This document shows positions 56,180 through 64,000 of a stretch of 64,000 bases of DNA, in pieces. Origin of the DNA: Caulobacter sp. 602-1 (lineage in GTDB: Bacteria; Pseudomonadota; Alphaproteobacteria; Caulobacterales; Caulobacteraceae); contig NZ_RRYI01000006.1 in NCBI RefSeq assembly GCF_003931565.1, forward strand, positions 186,001 to 250,000, written 5' to 3'. The translations under genes were made by a program, and so were the position numbers. Every line of letters begins with the position of its first letter. Position 1 is the stretch's first letter. The notes under the pieces are model-generated. The model made no database searches, was not told the origin of the DNA, and saw only the letters and a program-made list of their open reading frames with translations.

Positions 56180-58546
56180 CTAATAGAGCCCGCTGAGGGG
56201 ATCGACCTTCTGCGGCGGCGGCTTGCCCGGCTGAGGCGCCGGCTGGACCGGTTGCGGCAGGCCCGGCGAGATTTGCTCGTACGGGATCGGCCCCGTCGGC
56301 GCGACCTCGACCTTCGGCTCGGTGCCCGGACGGAACGCCTCGCGGACGCCGCGCACCATGGCGAACTTGGCGTTCTTCGGCGGCTTGAAGTCGACGACCG
56401 GCTGCCCGTCCAGCGCCACCTTCATGAAGTCCATGAACACCGGAACGGCGTCAGTGGCGCCCGTCTCGCCCTCGCCCAGCGAGCGGTTGTCGTCGAAGCC
56501 GACGAAGACGCCGACGACCAGGTTCGGCGAGAAGCCGACGAACCAGGCGCTGCGGTACTCGTTGGTCGTGCCGGTCTTGCCGGCCAGCGGGCGACCCAGG
56601 GAGCTGACCGCGGCGGCGGTGCCGCGCTGGACCACGCCCTGCAGCATCGAGGTGATCTGGTAGGCGGTGACCGGATCCATGATCTGCTCGCCCGGGGCGG
56701 CGAACCTGGGGCTTTCATCGCCGTTGAAGCCGGCGTCGCAGCGTTCGCAATCGCGCTTGTCGGCCCGGAAGATGACCTTTCCCTCGCGATCCTGCACCAG
56801 TTCGATCAGGTGCGGTTCGACGCGGCGACCGCCGTTGACGAAGGCGGCGTAGGCGGCGGTCAGCTTGAACGGCGTCGTCTCGCCTGCCCCAAGGGCCATG
56901 GCCAGGACGGGATCCATGGTGCGGGTGACGCCGGCGCGCTGGGCGAAGTCGACGACCTTCTTCATGCCCACGCCCTGGGCCAGGCGTACGGTCATGGCGT
57001 TGATCGACTGCTCCAGCCCCTTGCGCAACGGTTGGGCCCCGTAGAACTCCTTGTGGTAGTTCTCCGGGCTCCAGTCCTGGCCGTTAGCGCCCTTGAAGGT
57101 GATGGCGCTGTCGACGATGACGCTGGCCGGCGTGTAGCCGTTCTCCAGGGCCGTGGCGTAGACAAACGGCTTGAACGACGAGCCCGGCTGGCGCATCGCC
57201 TGGGTCGCGCGGTTGAAGTTCGACAGCGAGTAGCTGTAGCCGCCGACCAGGGCGACGATCCGCCCCGTATAAGGCTCCATGGCCACCAGGGCGCCGTTGA
57301 CCGCCGGAACCTGGCGCAGGCGATAGCCGGCGTCGGTCTTCTCGACGAACACCAGGTCCCCGGCCTTGAGGCCCTTGCCATTCCTGGCCCAGGTGACGTC
57401 TTCGCCGACCAGTTGGCCCTCGCCCTCGTTCTTGACGAGGCGGACGTGGCCGTCGTTCGAGGTGACCAGGGCCGAGCGCCACTGGCGGCGCTCCGCGGGC
57501 GCGGCCTTGCTCAGCGCCGTCTTTTCCCAGTCCAGGTCCGTCGATTCGACGTGGCCCCAGGCCCCGCGCCAGCCATGGCGGCGGTCGTACTTTTCAAGTC
57601 CGTCCATCAGCGCCGAGCGCGCGGCCGTCTGCAGCCGCGGATCCAGCGTGGTGCGCATATAGTAGCCGCCCTCGCTGAGGCGCGGGCCCAGCGTGGCCAT
57701 GCCGCGCTGGCGCACCTCCTCGACGAAGTAGTCGGCGTCGCGATAGGCGGCGCGCTTGGGCGCGGCCTGGACCACCAGGTCCTCGGCCATGGCCTTCCGG
57801 GCCTCCGCCTTGGACACCCAGCCCTGATCGGCCATCTGGCCCAGCACCCAGTTGCGCCGGGCCATGGCCTTGGCCTTGTTGCGGATCGGATGGTAGTTGT
57901 CCGGCCCCTTGGGCAGCGAGGCCAGGAACGCGCATTCGGCCAGGGTCAGGTCCGGCAGCGCCTTGCCGAAGTAATTGTAGGCGGCCGCGCCGACGCCGAA
58001 CGAACGATAACCCAGCCAGATCTCGTTGAGATACAGCTCGAGGATTTGCTGCTTGGTCAGCGACTGCTCCAGGCGATGGGCCAGGATCGCTTCCTTGAAC
58101 TTGCGCCCGACCGTGGCGTCGCTGGTCAGCAGGACGTTCTTGGCGACCTGCTGGGTGATGGTCGAGCCGCCCTCGAGGCGCTTGCCCCGAATGGCGTTGC
58201 CGACGTTCTTGATCATCGCCCGCGACAGGCCGCCGACGTCGACACCCCCGTGCTGGAAGAAGTTGCGGTCCTCGGCCGCCAGGAAGGCCTGGGCCAGCTG
58301 CGGCGGGATCTGATCGTAGGGAATGAAGATCCGGCGCTCTTTGCTGTACTCGCCGATCAGCGTGCCATCCCAGGCATAGACGCGCGTCGCCGTCGGCGGA
58401 CGATAGTCCTGCAGCTCGCCGGCGTCGGGCATGTCGTGGAACAGCCAGGCGGCGTAGATCGCGATCGCGAAACCCGCGACCGCGATGGCCGAAAGCACCG
58501 CCACGCCCGCGATGGCCATCCATCGTTCGGTGGGTTTCAGATCCAC
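56180..58546 (-). CDS. mrcA: Penicillin-binding protein 1A
   Basis: A 788-residue bifunctional peptidoglycan synthase. One membrane helix lies near 15-35. The GT51 domain contains FLAAEDRNFFQHGGVDVGGL and STITQQVAKNVLLT. The transpeptidase has the active serine in QPGSSFKPFVYATA, the SxN motif in EQSINAMTVRLAQG, and GKTGTTNEYRSAWF. The C-terminal 45 residues are Pro-rich. I use the GTG at 58546 (VDLKPTERW), which follows GGAGGTC, rather than a longer open frame starting at 58663. Confidence 0.95.
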   Translation of the reverse strand: MDLKPTERWMAIAGVAVLSAIAVAGFAIAIYAAWLFHDMPDAGELQDYRPPTATRVYAWDGTLIGEYSKERRIFIPYDQIPPQLAQAFLAAEDRNFFQHGGVDVGGLSRAMIKNVGNAIRGKRLEGGSTITQQVAKNVLLTSDATVGRKFKEAILAHRLEQSLTKQQILELYLNEIWLGYRSFGVGAAAYNYFGKALPDLTLAECAFLASLPKGPDNYHPIRNKAKAMARRNWVLGQMADQGWVSKAEARKAMAEDLVVQAAPKRAAYRDADYFVEEVRQRGMATLGPRLSEGGYYMRTTLDPRLQTAARSALMDGLEKYDRRHGWRGAWGHVESTDLDWEKTALSKAAPAERRQWRSALVTSNDGHVRLVKNEGEGQLVGEDVTWARNGKGLKAGDLVFVEKTDAGYRLRQVPAVNGALVAMEPYTGRIVALVGGYSYSLSNFNRATQAMRQPGSSFKPFVYATALENGYTPASVIVDSAITFKGANGQDWSPENYHKEFYGAQPLRKGLEQSINAMTVRLAQGVGMKKVVDFAQRAGVTRTMDPVLAMALGAGETTPFKLTAAYAAFVNGGRRVEPHLIELVQDREGKVIFRADKRDCERCDAGFNGDESPRFAAPGEQIMDPVTAYQITSMLQGVVQRGTAAAVSSLGRPLAGKTGTTNEYRSAWFVGFSPNLVVGVFVGFDDNRSLGEGETGATDAVPVFMDFMKVALDGQPVVDFKPPKNAKFAMVRGVREAFRPGTEPKVEVAPTGPIPYEQISPGLPQPVQPAPQPGKPPPQKVDPLSGLY

Positions 58547-58717
58547 GCGACCTCCGTCGAGGCAGGCCCCCTCGCCTGCCGCACACCCTTCACTAGATCG
58601 CTTGTCGCCGAACCGTAAGCGGTTTTGCGGTCGCACCTCGCGGCGCGAAGCACGAACGATCATCCCTGTGATTAGAGGGCGACGGGCAAAAGGGGAAGCC
58701 GGTCCCCGCAGCCGGCG

Positions 58718-59914
58718 TCAGGACTTGCGAAGACCCGCCGAGAAATAGGCCTCGATCGAGTCGCCGACGGCGTCGACCAGGCGATTGCGGCTGGCCTTGG
58801 TGGTCAGGAAGGCCTCGTCTTCGGGATTGGTGATGAAGCCCATCTCCAGCAGCACGGCCGGCACGTCGGGCGCCAGCAGCACGATGAAGCCGGCGTCGCG
58901 ATGGCTGCGGCGCAGCAGCGTGGTTTCCTCGCCGACGCTGGCCAGCAGCAATTGGGCGAAGGCGGCCGAACGGTTCTTGGTGGCGCGCTGCGACAGATCC
59001 AGCAGGATCTGGCTGACGGCGCGATCGCGGCCCGGCAGGTTCGCCTTCATCAGCCAGTCGTCCTTGTCGAGGACGAGGCCAACACGCTCGGAGCCCTTGT
59101 CGGACACCGTGTAGACCGAAGCGCCGCGCGTGCTGACGTCGGGACCCGAGTCGGCATGCAGGGAAATAAAGAGATCGGCGTCGGCGCGACGGGCGATCTG
59201 CACGCGGCCTTCCAGGGGAATGAAGGTGTCGGTCTCGCGCGTCAGCACGACCTGGAACCGGCCGGTGCGCTCCAGCCGCGCCTTCAGGGCCTTGGCCGCG
59301 GCCAGGGTCACGTCCTTCTCGAAGACGTTGACGCCCAGCGAGCCGGGATCCTTGCCGCCATGGCCGGCGTCGATGACGATGACCTTCTTCAGGCGCAGCG
59401 GCGCGGCCTTGACCGGTCCGCTGGCCAAGGTCAGGCGCGGAACCTGGGGAGTGGCGACGGGGGGAGCGCCGTCGACGGCCTTCAGGTCGATGACATAACG
59501 ATAGGCGGTCGCGCCGTCGCCCGGCGGCAGCAGGAACCGGCGGCGGACCTCGGCCTTGCCGGTCAGGTCCAGGCGCAGACGAGCGCCGCCGGCGACCTCG
59601 TCGATCACCCAGCGCTTGACCAGCCCCTGGCCGGACCCTTGCAAATCGCCGGACACCAGAACGTTCGGCAGGGCCATGACCAGGCGCTGGTCGCTCATGC
59701 CGTCGGAGATCAGCTTGCCGGCCGCGGCGCGGTCCAGGTCGATGACGACGCGGGTCTCGAGGCGATCGCCGCCAAAACGGACCTTCTGCACGCCGGCGGG
59801 CGCGGCGGGCCCCTGGGCCGTGGCCACGGCGACGCCGGCCGTCGTGAGACCGCCGACGATCAGGGCCGCCCTGACCCAACCCATGCGGGCCAAACTGATA
59901 AGAAGCTTGCGCAT
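58718..59914 (-). CDS. amiC: N-acetylmuramoyl-L-alanine amidase AmiC
   Basis: A 398-residue periplasmic amidase that splits septal peptidoglycan during cell separation. A signal peptide (about 1-38) ends near VATAQG. An AMIN domain (about 45-140) targets the septum. The amidase_3 domain (about 180-390) shows zinc and catalytic motifs VIDAGHGGKDPGSLG, FISLHADSG and LLEMGFITNPED. The gene is upstream of mrcA on the same strand, and mrcA precedes prfB. Confidence 0.95.
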   Translation of the reverse strand: MRKLLISLARMGWVRAALIVGGLTTAGVAVATAQGPAAPAGVQKVRFGGDRLETRVVIDLDRAAAGKLISDGMSDQRLVMALPNVLVSGDLQGSGQGLVKRWVIDEVAGGARLRLDLTGKAEVRRRFLLPPGDGATAYRYVIDLKAVDGAPPVATPQVPRLTLASGPVKAAPLRLKKVIVIDAGHGGKDPGSLGVNVFEKDVTLAAAKALKARLERTGRFQVVLTRETDTFIPLEGRVQIARRADADLFISLHADSGPDVSTRGASVYTVSDKGSERVGLVLDKDDWLMKANLPGRDRAVSQILLDLSQRATKNRSAAFAQLLLASVGEETTLLRRSHRDAGFIVLLAPDVPAVLLEMGFITNPEDEAFLTTKASRNRLVDAVGDSIEAYFSAGLRKS

Positions 59915-60495
59915 CCCCGCCCGCGTAATCCGAAACTGGTGAACCGAATGTCAATATCGGCCCGAGCCGGTAGCCAAAGGGTTAAGTCCAGATCATCCGT
60001 CGAAAGCTTTTCTTTTGCGCGTCGATGTGGCTACAGTCGCGCCGCGTACGAATGTCGTGATCGTCACGACTCCGTGCGGGCCGTCCCAGCCTCGAAAGTG
60101 GTCTTGAACCTCTTCCGGTGCGAAGGCGGCAGACTAGATAGTGTTCGAGACACGGCCGATCTGGCGGGCAAGACGCCTACCGAGACGCCGGATCTAGGGC
60201 TCGCGTCGGGCTCAAACGCCCTCCTGGCGACGACGCGCCATCCGATCCGCGCCACTCGGCGCGACAACTGACGCCTCTTCGCGCCACTCGTGACGCGACA
60301 GGCAAACCATCCAGTCCGCGCTTCACGCGCGGTAGGGAAAAACGAAACCCCCAATGGGCTGCGCCGCACCCGATCGCCTTTGGCACCTGACCCTTCGCAA
60401 CCGCGCTGACGGTGCGACGGTCGGCGACGCGCGCGCCCTTCATTCATATCGGCGCCCGGGCCTCGCGCCCGCCGCGCGCCGTGGAGACTTCCTTT
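59915..60495 (+). promoter_or_regulatory. Long leader region of rne
   Basis: 581 bases without a credible gene, between divergent amiC and rne. It includes a hairpin (GTCGTGA/TCACGAC, 60054-60070), a repeat of CGCGCCACTCG at 60248-60258 and 60280-60290, each followed by a CGCGAC, and a 7-base inverted pair GGCGCGA/TCGCGCC (60258-60264 and 60279-60285). A possible promoter TTGCGC...GCTACAG is at 60015-60036, with a short spacer. Such a leader is compatible with RNase E autoregulation, known in enterobacteria. Confidence 0.45.
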
Positions 60496-63225
60496 ATGTC
60501 GAAGAAGATGCTGATCGACGCAGCACACGCCGAAGAGACGCGTGTGGTCGTCGTGGACGGAACCCGGGTTGAAGAGTTCGATTTCGAGAGCCAAACCCGC
60601 AAACAGCTTCGAGGAAATATCTACCTCGCCAAGGTGACCCGCGTCGAACCCAGCCTCCAGGCCGCGTTCATCGAGTACGGCGGTAACCGTCACGGTTTCC
60701 TGGCGTTCAACGAAATCCACCCGGACTACTATCAGATCCCGGTCGCCGATCGCGAAGCGCTCATGCGCGACGATTCGGGCGACGACGACGATGACACCCC
60801 GGTTTCGCGTCGCGCCTCGGGCGGCGACGACGAGGACGATGTCAACGGCGGCCACGCGGTCGACGATGACGATGACGACGTCGAAGAAGAGCTGGCGCGC
60901 CGCAAGCGCCGGCTGATGCGCAAGTACAAGATCCAGGAAGTGATCCGCCGCCGGCAGATCATGCTGGTCCAGGTCGTCAAGGAAGAGCGCGGCAACAAGG
61001 GCGCGGCCCTGACCACCTATCTGTCGCTGGCCGGCCGCTACGGCGTCCTGATGCCCAACACCGCCCGCGGCGGCGGCATCAGCCGCAAGATCACGGCGAT
61101 CACCGACCGCAAGCGCCTGAAAAGCGTCGTTCAGAGCCTGGACGTGCCGCAGGGCATGGGCCTGATCGTCCGCACGGCCGGCGCCAAGCGCACCAAGGCC
61201 GAGGTCAAGCGCGACTACGAATATCTGCTGCGTCTGTGGGAAAACATCCGCGACAACACGCTGCACTCGGTCGCCCCGGCGCTGATCTACGAGGAAGAAG
61301 ACCTCGTCAAACGCGCCATTCGCGACATGTACGACAAGGACCTGGAGGGGATCTGGGTCGAGGGCGACGCTGGCTATAAAGAAGCGCGCGACTTCATGCG
61401 CATGCTGATGCCGAGCCAGGCCAAGAAGGTCTTCAACTACCGCGACCCGACCCCGCTGTTCGTCAAGCACAAGATCGAGGACCACCTGGCCCAGATCTAT
61501 TCGCCGGTCGTGCCGCTGCGTTCCGGCGGCTATCTGGTGATCAACCAGACCGAGGCCCTGGTCGCCATCGACGTCAACTCGGGCAAGGCCACGCGCGAGC
61601 GCAACATCGAGGCCACGGCCCTCAAGACCAATGTCGAGGCCGCCGAAGAAGCCGCTCGCCAGCTGCGCCTGCGCGATCTGGCCGGCCTGATCGTCATCGA
61701 CTTCATCGACATGGATGAAGGCAAGAACAACCGCACGGTCGAGAAGGTCCTGAAGGACGCGCTCAAGGACGACCGCGCCCGCATCCAGATGGGCAAGATC
61801 TCGGGCTTCGGCCTGATGGAGATCAGCCGCCAACGTCGCCGCACCGGCGTCCTGGAAGGCACCACCCACGTCTGCGAACACTGCGAAGGCACCGGCCGCG
61901 TCCGCTCGGTGGAGTCCAGCGCCCTGGCCGCCCTGCGCGCGGTCGAGGCCGAGGCCCTGAAGGGGTCCGGCGCGGTGATCCTGAAGGTCGCCCGCTCGGT
62001 CGGCCTCTACATTCTCAACGAAAAGCGCGACTACCTGCAGCGCCTGCAACAGACGCACGGCCTGCACGTCACCGTCGTGGTCGACGACAGCCTGCACGCC
62101 GGCGACCAGGAAATCGAGCGCACGGAACTGGGCGAGCGCATCGCCATCGCCCCGGCTCCATATGTCGACGAAGACGACGACTTCGATCCCACGGCCTTCG
62201 AGGACGAGGACGAGGAAGAAGAAGAGATCATCGACGACGAGGACGAAGACGGCCTCGAGCGCGAAGATACCGACGACGACGACGCCTCGGCCCGCAAGCA
62301 GGTTCGCGACGAGGATCGCGGCGACCGCAAGGGTCGTCGGGGCCGTCGTGATCGCGGCCGTGGCCGGGGTCGTCGCGACGAACGCGAGACCGAAGGCGAG
62401 GCTCCCGCCGAAGCCGAGGGCGACGAAGACGAGCTGGAACTCGACGCCGACGATCGCGCCGAGTTCGCCGATGATGATGACGGCGCCCGCCGCCGTCGCC
62501 GCCGTGGTCGTCGTGGCGGTCGTCGTGGCGGTCGCGAGGACGGCGATCGTCCGACCGACGCCTTCGTCTGGATCCGTCCGCGTGTCCCGTTCGGCGAGAA
62601 CGTCTTCACCTGGCACGACCCGGCCGCCCTGGTCGGCGGCGCCAGCGAGCCGCGCCGCCCTGCGCCGGAAGCCCGCGCCGAGTCGTCGGAGGCCGTCGAG
62701 CGTCCCGAGCGCGAGGAACGTCCGTCTCGCGAACGCGGCCGTCGCGGCCGTGACCGCGGTCGCCGTGACCGCGACGAAGCCGCGGTCGCCGTGGCCGACG
62801 CCTCGCCCGTCGAGGCCGTGAGCCCCGCCGAGTCCGCAGAGCCGTTCGAAGCCCCGGTCCTGGCGCCGCCGGTGATCTCGGGCCCGCCCGCCGACGTCTG
62901 GGTCGAACTGCCCGAGGCCGAGGAAGCGCCCAAGAAGCCCAAGCGCGTCCGCTCGCGCGGCAAGAAGGCCGTCGCCGAGGACGCCGCCCCCGAGGCGGCT
63001 GTCGAAGCTGTCGCCGAAGCCGTGACCGAGAGCGTCGCGGTGGTCCCGCCGGAACCGACTCCGGAGCCCGCTCCGGAACCGGTCGTCGAGGCCGCGCCCG
63101 CGCCGGTCGTGGAAGCGCCGCCGGAACCCGTCGTCGAAACGACCCCGGCCGCTCCGGCCGAGCCGGATCCGGCCGAGATCACCACCCCGCCCGAAAAGCC
63201 TCGCAAGGGCTGGTGGCGCCGGTAG
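60496..63225 (+). CDS. rne: Ribonuclease E
   Basis: A 909-residue endoribonuclease and degradosome scaffold. The S1 domain is interrupted by an Asp-rich insertion (about 92-135). The DNase-I-like catalytic site has Asp359 (VAIDVNSG) and Asp402 (LIVIDFIDMDEG), equal to D303 and D346 of E. coli with a constant 56-residue offset. The zinc-link cysteines are Cys460 and Cys463 (HVCEHCEG). From about 540 the protein is disordered, with acidic and Arg-rich blocks, and ends EKPRKGWWRR, a peptide known to bind PNPase in Caulobacter. The start at 60496 is the standard MSKKMLID. Confidence 0.97.
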   Translation: MSKKMLIDAAHAEETRVVVVDGTRVEEFDFESQTRKQLRGNIYLAKVTRVEPSLQAAFIEYGGNRHGFLAFNEIHPDYYQIPVADREALMRDDSGDDDDDTPVSRRASGGDDEDDVNGGHAVDDDDDDVEEELARRKRRLMRKYKIQEVIRRRQIMLVQVVKEERGNKGAALTTYLSLAGRYGVLMPNTARGGGISRKITAITDRKRLKSVVQSLDVPQGMGLIVRTAGAKRTKAEVKRDYEYLLRLWENIRDNTLHSVAPALIYEEEDLVKRAIRDMYDKDLEGIWVEGDAGYKEARDFMRMLMPSQAKKVFNYRDPTPLFVKHKIEDHLAQIYSPVVPLRSGGYLVINQTEALVAIDVNSGKATRERNIEATALKTNVEAAEEAARQLRLRDLAGLIVIDFIDMDEGKNNRTVEKVLKDALKDDRARIQMGKISGFGLMEISRQRRRTGVLEGTTHVCEHCEGTGRVRSVESSALAALRAVEAEALKGSGAVILKVARSVGLYILNEKRDYLQRLQQTHGLHVTVVVDDSLHAGDQEIERTELGERIAIAPAPYVDEDDDFDPTAFEDEDEEEEEIIDDEDEDGLEREDTDDDDASARKQVRDEDRGDRKGRRGRRDRGRGRGRRDERETEGEAPAEAEGDEDELELDADDRAEFADDDDGARRRRRRGRRGGRRGGREDGDRPTDAFVWIRPRVPFGENVFTWHDPAALVGGASEPRRPAPEARAESSEAVERPEREERPSRERGRRGRDRGRRDRDEAAVAVADASPVEAVSPAESAEPFEAPVLAPPVISGPPADVWVELPEAEEAPKKPKRVRSRGKKAVAEDAAPEAAVEAVAEAVTESVAVVPPEPTPEPAPEPVVEAAPAPVVEAPPEPVVETTPAAPAEPDPAEITTPPEKPRKGWWRR

Positions 63226-63239
63226 GCTGACCTGATGGC

Positions 63240-63267
63240 GGCCCGCGCATCCCAGGATGCGCGGGCC
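63240..63267. terminator. Strong hairpin after rne
   Basis: GGCCCGCGCATCC (63240-63252) and GGATGCGCGGGCC (63255-63267) are perfect 13-base arms. A real loop would take the last bases of each arm. No T-run follows, so it may act as a terminator or as a 3-prime stabiliser of the rne mRNA. Confidence 0.6.
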
Positions 63268-63367
63268 GAAATCGTCATGAAGCGGAAGCGAGACCCTTGT
63301 TCCCTCGCCTCCAGCTTCCAAGTTAGACTGGTCGTGGTTCGCGGGGGCGCGATCTGGAGATCACTCA

Positions 63368-64000
63368 ATGACCTCGCGTAGCGGGCAAGCTGGGAGGCGC
63401 CTTGGCGTGGCTTTGTCCGCGCTGGCCGTGCTCGCGTCCAGCGTCCCCCAGGTCGCCCTGGCCCAGGACGACGGTCCCTCCCTGATCCGGGACACCGAGA
63501 TCGAGGAAATCCTCCATCACGACGCCGACCCGATCTATGCGGCGGCGGGCCTGGATCCCAAGACGGTTCGCATCCTGATCGTCGGCGACAAGTCGCTGAA
63601 CGCCTTCGCGACCCAGGGCCTGCAGATGGGCCTCAATACCGGCCTGATCCTGCAGACCGAAAATCCCAACCAGCTGCGCGGCGTCATCGCCCACGAAACC
63701 GGACACCTGGCCGGCGGCCACCCGATCCGGTCGGGCGAGATGACCCGCGCGGGCCTCAAGCCGATGATCCTGACCATGGGACTGGGCGTGCTGGCGGCTC
63801 TGGCCGGGTCCGCGGACGGCGCCGCCGTGCTGCTAGGCAACGCCCAATACGCCGGGGCGCTAGGCGCGCTGGGCTACAGCCGTGAGCAGGAATCGCGCGC
63901 CGACCAGGCCGGCGCCGGTTTCCTGGAGGCCACGGGCCAGTCGGGACGCGGTCTCGTCGAGTTCTTCGACAACTTCCGCTACCAGGAAGTCTTCGATCAG
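63368..64000 (+). CDS. M48-family periplasmic metalloprotease, truncated by window end
   Basis: The first 211 codons of a gene that continues past the window. MTSRSGQAGRRLGVALSALA to ASSVPQVALA is a signal peptide, with cleavage before QDDGPSL. The metal site HETGH is in RGVIAHETGHLAGGHP, followed by the third-ligand region SREQESRADQAGAGFL. This matches BepA/YfgC and similar M48 proteases with a C-terminal TPR part, which monitor outer-membrane proteins. The C-terminal part is outside the window, so the TPR region is only inferred. Confidence 0.88.
   Translation, partial: MTSRSGQAGRRLGVALSALAVLASSVPQVALAQDDGPSLIRDTEIEEILHHDADPIYAAAGLDPKTVRILIVGDKSLNAFATQGLQMGLNTGLILQTENPNQLRGVIAHETGHLAGGHPIRSGEMTRAGLKPMILTMGLGVLAALAGSADGAAVLLGNAQYAGALGALGYSREQESRADQAGAGFLEATGQSGRGLVEFFDNFRYQEVFDQ

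Noticed and set aside
58547..58663. Longer N-terminus for PBP1A starting at 58663
   Set aside because: The added residues are basic and unconserved, and a GTG with a good Shine-Dalgarno sequence lies at 58546, before the membrane helix.
60064..63321. A 1085-codon open frame opposite rne
   Set aside because: It mirrors the biased codons of the RNase E gene, giving low-complexity Val/Asp/Gly-rich sequence; rne is certain on the plus strand.

Overview
The window is 64 kb of dense, GC-rich chromosome of housekeeping character, and the gene content points to the alphaproteobacterium Caulobacter or a very close relative. The reasons are a bactofilin gene coupled to an M23 peptidase gene, a coiled-coil GGDEF protein of the DgcB type, the dusB-ntrB-ntrC order, an E1-beta pyruvate dehydrogenase subunit with its own lipoyl domain, an iscR-led suf operon, a COQ10-type protein next to lipA, and an RNase E with an acidic S1 insertion and a terminal GWWRR peptide. 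I see no rRNA, tRNA, CRISPR array, insertion sequence, prophage or plasmid gene.

Layout. Positions 1-3.6 kb (minus): dusB-ntrB-ntrC, nitrogen regulation. 3.7-6.5 kb (plus): ispDF, a CinA-C amidohydrolase and a FUSC membrane protein. 6.5-8.0 kb (minus): a COQ10-like protein and lipA. 8.0-11.2 kb (plus): a lipoprotein hydrolase, an acyl-activating enzyme and DoxX. 11.3-24.9 kb is a long minus-strand block that reads, in the direction of transcription, secG, pyrG, rpmF, a retropepsin-like protease, eno, ftsB-like, pdhA, pdhB, GFA, pdhC, gpx, lpd and an uncharacterised 489-residue protein. 25.5-26.15 kb is a degenerate, repeat-bearing non-coding gap. 26.15-30.6 kb (minus): sdhE-mfd-DUF4126-small protein. 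30.8-32.9 kb (plus): a DEAD-box helicase with a charged tail, and a small cytochrome oxidase subunit. 32.9-40.5 kb mixes a GT61 enzyme, an aldehyde dehydrogenase, a diguanylate cyclase, an enoyl-CoA hydratase, a GT9/DUF6165 pair and a TetR/PlsC pair. 40.5-47.6 kb (minus) is the iscR-iscS-sufBCDS-sufT-sufA operon, ending in a small metal-binding protein. 47.8-54.9 kb: a hydrolase, an NADH dehydrogenase-like enzyme, anmK, tyrS, bcp, M23 peptidase and bactofilin. 55-60 kb (minus): amiC-mrcA-prfB. 60.5-64 kb (plus): rne and an M48 metalloprotease cut by the window edge.

How the genes work together. Lipoate links lipA with pdhB, pdhC and lpd. Fe-S assembly (suf) supplies lipA, and sdhE serves succinate dehydrogenase. 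RNase E, the DEAD-box helicase and enolase are all known or possible RNA-degradosome partners. Envelope growth is represented by PBP1A, AmiC, AnmK, the M23 peptidase, bactofilin and the FtsB-like protein. CTP synthase and bactofilin are also cell-shape factors in Caulobacter.

The most notable signals are: an NtrC whose AAA+ domain lacks the sigma54-contacting GAFTGA loop; a complete programmed +1 frameshift site in prfB, so the gene begins upstream of the obvious reading frame; a TRASH-like 66-residue metal-binding protein coupled to sufA; a GGEEF cyclase without an inhibitory I-site; a two-lobed exported retropepsin-like protein; and several strong inverted repeats that look like operators. 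I did not find a large, obviously new multi-gene system. The best candidates for new biology are the small suf-linked protein and the uncharacterised operators.
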